Source: Gemmiger_A avium (GTDB taxonomy: Bacteria > Bacillota > Clostridia > Oscillospirales > Ruminococcaceae). Taken from it: a DNA stretch of 7,492 bases. The notes under the pieces were generated by a model. It was not told the DNA's origin. It ran no database searches and was given only the letters and a program-made list of their open reading frames with translations. Position 1 is the stretch's first letter. Every line of letters starts with the position of its first letter. A program made the translations under genes and the position numbers. The stretch is taken from positions 1-7,492 of the forward strand of contig DXFE01000005.1 of assembly GCA_019114585.1 (NCBI GenBank), read 5' to 3'. Positions 1 to 4,873 of the stretch are shown here, piece by piece.

Positions 1-359
1 CGGCCAACGAGAGCGTGTACTATACGCAGTTTGCCGTCCGATCTTTCCGGATCTATCTGTGCATGATGGTATTTGCCTGCATCAACAAGGGAACGTTCAT
101 TTACCTGCAGTCCCTGGGTAAGGCGCTGGCCTCCACTGCCCTGTCCATGGTGCGGGAGGTTGTGTTCGGTGTGGGATTTGCCCTGCTGCTGCCCCGGTTT
201 TTCGGGCTGGACGGGGTGCTGTACTCCATGCCGGTGTCGGATATATTGACCTTTATCATTGCCGCGGTGCTGATCCGGCGCACCTGGCGGGAATTGAAAC
301 AGGAGGGAGGAAAATCCTGCGCGGAGCTGATAGCCCGGCTGGCAGCGGGGAACCCATAA
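1..359 (+). CDS. MATE-family efflux transporter, C-terminal fragment
   Basis: This is the 3' end of a gene that begins upstream of the window; the frame is open from position 3 and gives 118 residues before a TAA stop. MATE proteins are about 450-residue inner-membrane antiporters of 12 helices that export cationic drugs or metabolites using Na+ or H+ gradients. The fragment has three hydrophobic segments, probably TM10-TM12: one around FRIYLCMMVFACINKGTFIY, one around REVVFGVGFALLLPRFFG and one around SMPVSDILTFIIAAVLI. Between the first two lies LQSLGKALASTALSMVRE, which matches the family pattern of a Gly-Lys then Ser-rich helix followed by Arg, and the GLDGVLYSMPVSD stretch resembles the usual Gly-leu-x-Gly-val-trp ahead of TM12. 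A basic cytoplasmic tail ends the protein. Family assignment is good; the substrate cannot be told. The gene converges on the acetyltransferase gene and shares its terminator. Confidence 0.85.
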   Translation, partial: ANESVYYTQFAVRSFRIYLCMMVFACINKGTFIYLQSLGKALASTALSMVREVVFGVGFALLLPRFFGLDGVLYSMPVSDILTFIIAAVLIRRTWRELKQEGGKSCAELIARLAAGNP

Positions 360-364
360 AAACA

Positions 365-395
365 CGCCGGGCGGAGAACCCTTCTCCGCCCGGCG
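365..395. terminator. Bidirectional intrinsic terminator between convergent genes
   Basis: A perfect 14-bp inverted repeat (365-378 with 382-395) encloses a 3-nt loop, with a very GC-rich stem. On the minus strand the hairpin is followed by TGTTTTTA (364 to 357), a good U-tract for the acetyltransferase gene. On the plus strand it is followed by a weaker T-rich run from 399 to 405, serving the MATE gene. It fills the 40-bp gap between the two stop codons. Confidence 0.88.
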
Positions 396-399
396 CAGT

Positions 400-1032
400 T
401 TATTTCAGATCTTCCAGCGTCACGTCGATGGGACGGCCGCGGAAATAGGTTTCCTTGTCCTTGGGGCCGATGGGCCGCATCACCCGGCAGGGGTTGCCTA
501 CGGCTACCACATTAGCGGGCAGGTCTTTGGTGACCACGCTGCCCGCGCCCACCACCGTGTTGTCGCCGATGGTCACGCCGGGCAGAATCACCGCCCCGGC
601 CCCGACCCACACACCGGAACCAATGTGTACATCTGCGTTGTACTGCAGGCCGGTGGGACGCAGTTCCGGGTCAATGGGATGGCCCGCCGTGGCAATGGTC
701 ACATGAGGACCAAACTTCACGTTGTCACCCACGTAAATATGACCGTCGTCCACCAGGGTCAGGCCGAAGTTGGCGTATACGTTGCTGCCAAAATGTACGT
801 GCGCCCCGCCCCAGTTGGCGTGCAGGGGAGGCTCCACATAACAGTTCTCACCGATCTCGGCCAGCATCCCGGCCAGCATCTCCCGCCGCTTTTCCAGGTC
901 GTGGGGACGGGTGGCATTGAAGTCATAGAGCTTTTCCAGGCAGTCCAGCTGCACTGCCAGAATGCCCTCGTCCATCGAGAGGTACAGCCGGCCTTCGGCC
1001 ATCCGCTGCATAGCTTCCTTGGTATCCATCAT
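400..1032 (-). CDS. Sugar O-acetyltransferase (Maa/LacA-like)
   Basis: This 210-residue cytoplasmic enzyme is predicted to move acetyl from acetyl-CoA to a hydroxyl of a sugar such as maltose, glucose or a galactoside. Residues 4-60 resemble the helical 'mac' domain that precedes the catalytic domain in maltose and galactoside acetyltransferases. Residues 75-185 form a left-handed beta-helix of hexapeptide repeats, for example VGAGAVILPGVTIGDNTVVG. The TAGHP motif holds the catalytic His118, and Asn88 in YANFG matches the conserved active-site Asn. The closing AVGNPCRVMR is typical of the family. Length is slightly above the usual 185-205. The open frame reaches back to 1251, but the start at 1032 is chosen because GGAGGG lies 8 nt upstream and similarity begins there; the extension overlaps the divergent sirtuin gene. 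Maa and LacA cannot be separated on sequence alone, and the true acceptor may be an unrelated glycan or glucoside. Confidence 0.93.
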   Translation of the reverse strand: MMDTKEAMQRMAEGRLYLSMDEGILAVQLDCLEKLYDFNATRPHDLEKRREMLAGMLAEIGENCYVEPPLHANWGGAHVHFGSNVYANFGLTLVDDGHIYVGDNVKFGPHVTIATAGHPIDPELRPTGLQYNADVHIGSGVWVGAGAVILPGVTIGDNTVVGAGSVVTKDLPANVVAVGNPCRVMRPIGPKDKETYFRGRPIDVTLEDLK

Positions 1033-1040
1033 GGGGGGAT

Positions 1041-1046
1041 CCCTCC
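1041..1046 (-). promoter_or_regulatory. Shine-Dalgarno site fixing the acetyltransferase start
   Basis: GGAGGG on the minus strand lies 8 nt before the ATG ending at 1032. It supports the 210-residue product over the longer open frame. The start is a double ATG-ATG. Confidence 0.8.
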
Positions 1047-1059
1047 GTGTTTTTTTCTC

Positions 1060-1088
1060 ATTGTAGCATCCCCCGCACCCCGGCGCAA
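1060..1088 (-). promoter_or_regulatory. Putative extended -10 promoter of the acetyltransferase gene
   Basis: On the minus strand TGCTACAAT gives an extended -10 (TG-n-TACAAT, hexamer at 1065-1060). A weak -35, TTGCGC, lies at 1088-1083 with 17-bp spacing. Predicted transcription would begin near 1053, leaving a leader of about 20 nt. Confidence 0.6.
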
Positions 1089-1096
1089 GACGGCTC

Positions 1097-1125
1097 TTTC
1101 CCCGCCGGCACCGCCGTGGTATACT
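1097..1125 (+). promoter_or_regulatory. Putative extended -10 promoter of the sirtuin gene
   Basis: TGGTATACT gives an extended -10 with hexamer TATACT at 1120-1125. The -35 position (TTTCCC, 1097-1102, 17-bp spacing) is poor, which extended -10 promoters tolerate. Transcription would start near 1132, just before the AGGAGG at 1135-1140. The -35 regions of this promoter and the divergent one lie about 8 bp apart. Confidence 0.6.
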
Positions 1126-1150
1126 GAAGAAAAAAGGAGGCGGTGCGTCC

Positions 1151-1876
1151 ATGATGGATACGCAGGCAATACAGCAGCTGGGCGACTGGCTCAAAGCCGG
1201 CCGGTCGGCGGTGTTTTTCGGCGGGGCAGGGGTTTCCACCGAGAGCGGCATCCCGGACTTCCGCAGCCAGGACGGGCTGTACGCGCAGGAGTGGCCCTGG
1301 CCGCCGGAACAGATCGTGAGCCATACCTTTTTGACCCGGATGCCGGAGGAGTTTTTCCGCTTTTACCGGCAGCGTATGCTGGCCCCCGACGCAAAGCCCA
1401 ACCCGGCCCATCTGGCGCTGGCCCGGTGGGAAGCGGAGGGTAAACTCACCAGTGTGGTCACCCAGAACATCGACGGGCTGCACCAGGCGGCGGGCAGCCG
1501 CCGGGTGTGGGAGCTGCACGGCAGCGTGCACCGCAACCATTGTGTGCGCTGCGGCAAGGCGTATCCGCTGCAGACCATTCTGGAAAGCGAAGGCGTGCCC
1601 CGGTGCAGCTGCGGCGGCATGATCCGGCCGGACGTGGTGCTGTATGAGGAAGCGCTGGACCAGCGGGTGCTGGCCGGGGCGATGGCGGATATCGCCGGGG
1701 CCGATCTGCTGATCGTGGGCGGAACCTCGCTGGCGGTGTATCCGGCGGCGGGGCTGGTGGAGCGGTACCGGGGCCGGATGGTGGTGATCAACAAGACCCC
1801 CACCCCCCAGGACGCCCGGGCCGATCTGGTGATCGCGGCCCCTATTGGCCAGGTGCTGGCGGCCGTGCCTGTATAA
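1151..1876 (+). CDS. cobB: NAD-dependent protein deacetylase, sirtuin (Sir2/CobB family)
   Basis: This 241-residue cytoplasmic enzyme removes acetyl from protein lysines, consuming NAD+ and giving nicotinamide and O-acetyl-ADP-ribose. All class motifs are present: the NAD-binding GAGVSTESGIPDFRS (residues 25-39), TQNIDGLH (104-111), catalytic His123 in ELHGS, a zinc site of Cys131/Cys134 and Cys152/Cys154, GGTSLAVYP (190-198) and INKTP (213-217). Its length is normal for a bacterial sirtuin. The start is ATG-ATG with AGGAGG 10 nt upstream. The Tyr and Arg that select succyl/malonyl-lysine in E. coli CobB (Y92, R95) align here with Phe69 and Tyr72, so plain deacetylation is the better guess. 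It stands alone, divergent from a sugar acetyltransferase and closed by its own terminator. The symbol reflects family membership; Firmicutes homologues are also called srtN. Confidence 0.95.
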   Translation: MMDTQAIQQLGDWLKAGRSAVFFGGAGVSTESGIPDFRSQDGLYAQEWPWPPEQIVSHTFLTRMPEEFFRFYRQRMLAPDAKPNPAHLALARWEAEGKLTSVVTQNIDGLHQAAGSRRVWELHGSVHRNHCVRCGKAYPLQTILESEGVPRCSCGGMIRPDVVLYEEALDQRVLAGAMADIAGADLLIVGGTSLAVYPAAGLVERYRGRMVVINKTPTPQDARADLVIAAPIGQVLAAVPV

Positions 1877-1881
1877 CCGAC

Positions 1882-1930
1882 AAAAGGCCCCCGCAGGGAA
1901 CGGACAACGTTCCCCGGCGGGGGCATTTTT
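1882..1930. terminator. Bidirectional intrinsic terminator (sirtuin / diguanylate cyclase)
   Basis: An outer 8-bp stem (1887-1894 with 1917-1924, GCCCCCGC/GCGGGGGC) and an inner 7-bp stem (1896-1902 with 1908-1914) are separated by a small internal loop and capped by GACAA. TTTTT at 1926-1930 follows on the plus strand for the sirtuin. TTTTG follows on the minus strand (1885 to 1881) for the cyclase gene, whose stop is at 1937. Confidence 0.88.
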
Positions 1931-1936
1931 GCTGCA

Positions 1937-3046
1937 TCAGGAATAGATACACAAAGGTTCCGGCAGGTTTTTGCAGCGGTACAGGGCCTCGTCCGCCCGC
2001 TGCAGCAGTTCGTGGGCGGTCATGCCGGGCTCGAACCGGGCCAGACCGAAGCTGCACCGCACCCGGGTGACCAGATCCCGGCGCTGTTCCAGCCGCTTGT
2101 CCAGTTCCCGGCAGAGCGCGGCGGCCTGCTCCGGGTCATCCAGATCAAAGAGTACGCAGAACTCGTCGCCGCCGTACCGGAACGCCGGAGAGCCGGCACA
2201 CACTTCCTCCAGAAGCTGGGAAAAAACGTGCAGGCACCGGTCACCCTCCAGGTGGCCGTAGGTGTCGTTCAGCTGCTTGAAGTGGTCCAGGTCGATCATG
2301 GCAAACACCCGCGGGCGGGCGTCCTCCACCATCTGATCCAGCGCCTCCCGCAGGGCTTTGCGGTTGCCCAGCCCGGTGAGGGAATCCCGGCTCAGTTCCT
2401 GGCGCAGGCGGCGCTGCTCCATCTGCTGGCGGGCGGTGGCCTGGTTCTTCTCGCGCTCATAATAGATGATGGCCCGGCAGCTCAGATAGCTGCCCACCAG
2501 CAGCACCAGCGCCAGGAAGAACTCCAGCAGAGCCACCGGGTCGCTGGTTACAGGCTGGCGGCCTGCATCCCAGCAGAACACCAGGTCGCCCAGCATCAGT
2601 GCGGCGGCGTTGGCCAGGGCAGCCACGGTGGTCAGGGCCATGTTGCCATAGGTGGCGGTGAGCAGGATCGACAGGATAAACAGCATCCGCAGCACGGGAA
2701 ACAGGTTGTGGATGGTGTACAGCACCAGGCAGACCGCCGTCATGGCCAGGGTGGTGGCGTAGCAGCGTGCTTTGATCGAGAATCGGCCGCACCGGCTGAC
2801 CCAGCTGCTGGCCAGCGCCAGCGCCAGGCTCATCAAAATGGGCGCCATGGCATACTTGAGAAAATACAGCCCCAATCCAATGCTGAGAAAACCGTCAATA
2901 CGGTTGAGCGCCACCAGATAGATCAGCTCCACCGCCGACGCAATGGCTACCAGGGTCCAGATCAGCCGCTGATGCAGCACCTGCCAGCGGGCGACGATTC
3001 CGTCAATTTCGGCCTGAATCTCCAGCGGGTAGGAAGATTTGTTCAT
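1937..3046 (-). CDS. Membrane-anchored GGDEF diguanylate cyclase
   Basis: This 369-residue inner-membrane protein is predicted to make cyclic di-GMP from two GTP. Residues about 27-195 hold roughly six hydrophobic segments with short loops, probably a membrane sensor module; its exact family is not recognised. A charged helix at about 196-220 links it to the C-terminal GGDEF domain (about 218-366). There DSLTGLGNR opens the domain, IDLDHFKQLND carries metal ligand Asp252 and guanine-binding Asn260, Asp269 follows in HLEGD, and the active-site loop RYGGDEF is intact (GGDEF at 292-296). The I-site RxxD is replaced by CAGS, so product inhibition through it is unlikely. No EAL or HD-GYP domain follows. 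The start at 3046 is chosen because GAGG lies 10 nt upstream; a TTG nine codons earlier has no ribosome site and sits at the end of a hairpin's U-tract. The gene is monocistronic. Its input signal is unknown. Confidence 0.92.
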   Translation of the reverse strand: MNKSSYPLEIQAEIDGIVARWQVLHQRLIWTLVAIASAVELIYLVALNRIDGFLSIGLGLYFLKYAMAPILMSLALALASSWVSRCGRFSIKARCYATTLAMTAVCLVLYTIHNLFPVLRMLFILSILLTATYGNMALTTVAALANAAALMLGDLVFCWDAGRQPVTSDPVALLEFFLALVLLVGSYLSCRAIIYYEREKNQATARQQMEQRRLRQELSRDSLTGLGNRKALREALDQMVEDARPRVFAMIDLDHFKQLNDTYGHLEGDRCLHVFSQLLEEVCAGSPAFRYGGDEFCVLFDLDDPEQAAALCRELDKRLEQRRDLVTRVRCSFGLARFEPGMTAHELLQRADEALYRCKNLPEPLCIYS

Positions 3047-3056
3047 AGAGCGGGAA

Positions 3057-3060
3057 CCTC
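3057..3060 (-). promoter_or_regulatory. Shine-Dalgarno site of the diguanylate cyclase gene
   Basis: GAGG on the minus strand lies 10 nt before the ATG ending at 3046. It is modest compared with the other sites in this window, but favours that ATG over the upstream TTG at 3073. Confidence 0.55.
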
Positions 3061-3074
3061 GTTGTACGAACAAG

Positions 3075-3111
3075 AAAAAACGCCGGGGCCCGACGCAAGC
3101 CTGCCGCGTGG
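3075..3111 (-). promoter_or_regulatory. Terminator-like hairpin in the cyclase leader, possible attenuator
   Basis: On the minus strand a 6-bp GC-rich stem (3095-3090 with 3086-3081, one G-U pair, loop GCC) runs straight into six T residues (3080-3075), 28 nt before the start codon. A competing stem is possible just upstream: CC-ACGC (3111-3106) can pair with GCGT-C-GG (3096-3090, one bulge), which would occupy the left arm of the terminator. This layout resembles transcription attenuation. No ligand-binding aptamer of a known class was recognised. Confidence 0.4.
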
Positions 3112-3138
3112 CGAAAAATAATAAACGGATACATTCCT

Positions 3139-3167
3139 ATTATACCGGAATCGTTCCCGCCGGAAAA
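3139..3167 (-). promoter_or_regulatory. Putative promoter of the diguanylate cyclase gene
   Basis: A consensus -10 TATAAT lies on the minus strand at 3144-3139. With 17-bp spacing the -35 position reads TTTTCC (3167-3162), a weak match. Transcription would begin near 3132, giving a leader of about 85 nt. The spacer contains a near-palindrome (CCGGAA TCG TTCCCG on the plus strand, 3145-3159). Confidence 0.6.
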
Positions 3168-3190
3168 GGGCTTTTACGCGAATTTCAAAG

Positions 3191-3230
3191 TTGTGTGCAA
3201 AAAAGTGACTTTGCACAATCATTTTTGTGC
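3191..3230. repeat. Cluster of TTGTGC/GCACAA inverted repeats
   Basis: Three related half-sites follow one another in AT-rich DNA. TGTGCAAA (3194-3201) pairs with TTTGCACA (3210-3217), an 8-bp inverted repeat with an 8-nt gap. The middle copy, GCACAA (3213-3218), also pairs with TTGTGC (3225-3230), a 6-bp repeat with a 6-nt gap. The cluster lies about 25-65 bp upstream of the cyclase -35 position, where an activator or repressor could bind. It also lies downstream of the leucine operon terminator. Function is inferred from position only. Confidence 0.5.
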
Positions 3231-3245
3231 GCTTTGTAGATAAAA

Positions 3246-3282
3246 TAACAAAGGCGCGGCAGCCTGCGAGGACTGCCGCGCC
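3246..3282 (-). terminator. Intrinsic terminator of the leucine operon
   Basis: A perfect 10-bp stem (3253-3262 with 3273-3282, GGCGCGGCAG/CTGCCGCGCC) with a 10-nt loop lies 24 bp past the leuB stop. On the minus strand it is followed by TTTGTTATTTTA. The plus-strand side is A-rich, so it works for the operon only. Confidence 0.88.
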
Positions 3283-3305
3283 AAAAAGAGCAAAAAACTG
3301 TCTGC

Positions 3306-4376
3306 TTACAGCCGGGCGGTGACCGCATCGCCCATGGCGGCACAGCCCACCAGGGTGCAGCCTTCCGCCATCATGTCGGCGGTGCGCAGCCCGTCGTCCA
3401 GGGCCTTGTTCACCGCCGCCTCGATCTCGTCCGCCTCGGCGGCCATGTCGAAGCTGTACCGCAGCATCATGGCGGCGGACAGGATGGTGCCGATGGGGTT
3501 GGCCTTGTCCTGCCCGGCAATGTCAGGGGCAGAACCGTGGATCGGCTCGTACATGCCCCGGGTGCCGTCCCCCAGGCTGGAGGAGGGGATCATGCCGATG
3601 CTGCCGGTGATCATGCTGGCCTCGTCGGACAGGATGTCGCCGAACATGTTGCCGGTCACGATCACGTCGAACTGGCTGGGATCCTTTACCACCTGCATGG
3701 CGGCGTTGTCCACGAACATCTCGCTGTATTCCACGTCCGGATACTCCGGCTGCAGCCGGTGCATCACGGCGCGCCACAGGCGGCTGGTGTCCAGCACGTT
3801 GGCCTTGTCCACGCAGGTCACCTTATGGCGGCGCTTGCGGGCGGTCTCAAAGGCGATGCGGCCGATCCGCTCGATCTCATGCTCTGCGTAGAGCATCACG
3901 TCGGTGGCCACCTGTTCGCCGTTCTGCTCCACCGTCTTGTGCTCACCGAAATAGATGCCGCTGATCAGTTCCCGCACCACCATGAAGTCGATGCCCTTTT
4001 CCACGATGGAGGGCTTCAGCGGGCTGGCGTCGGCCAGCTGGGGCCAGAGTTTGGCCGGGCGCAGGTTGGAGTACAGCCCCATGCCCGCCCGCAGGCGCAG
4101 CAGGCCTTTTTCCGGCCGCTGGGGTCCGGGCAGACCTTCCCACTTGGGGCCGCCCACCGCGCCCAGCAGCACGCTGTCGGCGGTCAGGCACTTGTCCAGC
4201 ATGGCCTGGGGCAGGGGATCGCCCCATTTGTCGATGGCCACGCCGCCCATGTCCACCTCGTCGTAGGTGAAGGTGTGGCCGTGTTTGGCGGCCACCGCGT
4301 CCAGTACCTTGATGGCTTCGTTCACGATCTCGGGGCCGATGCCGTCGCCCCGGATCACCGCAATCGTCTTGTTCAT
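3306..4376 (-). CDS. leuB: 3-isopropylmalate dehydrogenase
   Basis: This 356-residue cytoplasmic enzyme oxidises (2R,3S)-3-isopropylmalate with NAD+ to an oxo-acid that decarboxylates to 2-ketoisocaproate, the third step of leucine synthesis. It is full length. Substrate-binding arginines are visible at Arg96 and Arg106 (GLLRLRAGMGLYSNLRP) and Arg135. Catalytic Tyr142 sits in RELISGIYFGE and Lys191 in VDKANVLDTSR. The metal aspartates are Asp223 (FVDNAAM), Asp247 and Asp251 (GNMFGDILSDEAS). The family signature continues into the NAD-binding GSAPDIAGQDKANP (281-294), whose Asp285 fits NAD rather than NADP. It is the last gene of the operon. Its ATG overlaps the leuD stop as ATGA, and AGGCGG lies 9 nt upstream inside leuD. 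Related tartrate or isocitrate dehydrogenases are unlikely given the neighbours. Confidence 0.97.
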   Translation of the reverse strand: MNKTIAVIRGDGIGPEIVNEAIKVLDAVAAKHGHTFTYDEVDMGGVAIDKWGDPLPQAMLDKCLTADSVLLGAVGGPKWEGLPGPQRPEKGLLRLRAGMGLYSNLRPAKLWPQLADASPLKPSIVEKGIDFMVVRELISGIYFGEHKTVEQNGEQVATDVMLYAEHEIERIGRIAFETARKRRHKVTCVDKANVLDTSRLWRAVMHRLQPEYPDVEYSEMFVDNAAMQVVKDPSQFDVIVTGNMFGDILSDEASMITGSIGMIPSSSLGDGTRGMYEPIHGSAPDIAGQDKANPIGTILSAAMMLRYSFDMAAEADEIEAAVNKALDDGLRTADMMAEGCTLVGCAAMGDAVTARL

Positions 4377-4873
4377 GCCTTGTTACCGCCTTTCTGCCGG
4401 ATGCTGTTCATCAGTCCGCCCGCCCGGATGATATCCTGGATGAACGGGGGGAAGGGCTGGGCCTGGTAGGTCTCGCCCTTGCTCAGATTGGTGATCACGC
4501 CGGTGTCAAAATCCACCGCCACCTCGTCGCCTGCCTCGATGGCGTCGGCCGCGGCCTCACATTCCAGAATGGGCAGGCCGATGTTGATGGCGTTGCGGTA
4601 GAAGATGCGGGCAAAGCTCTTGGCGATCACGCAGGCGGTGCCGCTGGTCTTGATCACCAGGGGCGCGTGCTCCCGGCTGGAGCCGCAGCCGAAGTTCCAG
4701 CCGCCCACCATGATGTCCCCGGGCTTGACCTTGTTCACGAAATCCGGGTCGATATCCTCCATGCAGTGGCGGGCCAGTTCGGCCGCGTCCTGGCTGTTCA
4801 GATACCGGGCGGGGATGATCACGTCGGTATCCACGTTATCGGGATATTTGAAAACGGTGCCCTGTGCGTTCAT
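4373..4873 (-). CDS. leuD: 3-isopropylmalate dehydratase, small subunit
   Basis: This 166-residue protein is the swivelling small subunit of isopropylmalate isomerase and joins LeuC to convert 2-isopropylmalate to 3-isopropylmalate through dehydration and rehydration. The N-terminal half has DNVDTDVIIPARYLN (residues 12-26), the substrate-recognition part of the aconitase swivel fold. GGWNFGCGSSREHAP (57-71) is the hallmark loop. SFARIFYRNAINIGLP follows at about 85-100. It is the short form (about 165 residues) found in archaea and many anaerobic bacteria, not the roughly 200-residue proteobacterial one, and matches the short LeuC beside it. Its ATG directly follows the leuC TAA with no gap, and a strong GGGAGGT lies 7 nt upstream within leuC, so the subunits are probably made in step. 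Homoaconitase is the main alternative but does not fit LeuA and LeuB alongside. Confidence 0.96.
   Translation of the reverse strand: MNAQGTVFKYPDNVDTDVIIPARYLNSQDAAELARHCMEDIDPDFVNKVKPGDIMVGGWNFGCGSSREHAPLVIKTSGTACVIAKSFARIFYRNAINIGLPILECEAAADAIEAGDEVAVDFDTGVITNLSKGETYQAQPFPPFIQDIIRAGGLMNSIRQKGGNKA

Larger units (their letters stand above)
3047..3305. other. 259-bp AT-rich intergenic region
   Basis: This is the longest gene-free stretch. Reading away from the cyclase start it holds a Shine-Dalgarno site, a terminator-like leader hairpin, a TATAAT promoter, a cluster of inverted repeats and the leucine operon terminator, each listed separately. A plus-strand open frame at 3039-3239 is judged not to be a gene. 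No tRNA, transposon end or known riboswitch was recognised. Confidence 0.7.

Noticed and set aside
1033..1251. N-terminal extension of the acetyltransferase open frame
   Set aside because: The extra 73 residues are Pro/Arg/Cys-rich and unlike the family. They overlap the sirtuin gene and lack a ribosome site, whereas 1032 has GGAGGG at 8 nt.
1058..1540. 160-residue minus-strand open frame opposite the sirtuin
   Set aside because: It is antisense to all the N-terminal sirtuin motifs and crosses the divergent promoters. It is a composition effect.
2012..3121. 369-residue plus-strand open frame opposite the diguanylate cyclase gene
   Set aside because: It is antisense to a gene with intact GGDEF motifs. 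The translation is Gln/His/Gly-rich with no recognisable domain, an effect of codon composition.
3047..3132. c-di-GMP riboswitch in the cyclase leader
   Set aside because: Considered because of the downstream gene, but the leader is too short and lacks the conserved core and tetraloop features of GEMM-I or the pseudoknot layout of class II.
3039..3239. 66-residue plus-strand open frame in the intergenic region
   Set aside because: It begins with TTG and runs antisense across the cyclase leader and promoter. It has no clear ribosome site and no similarity I recognise.
3537..4469. 310-residue plus-strand open frame opposite leuB and leuD
   Set aside because: It is antisense to clear leucine genes and rich in His, Gly and Ala, with no domain.
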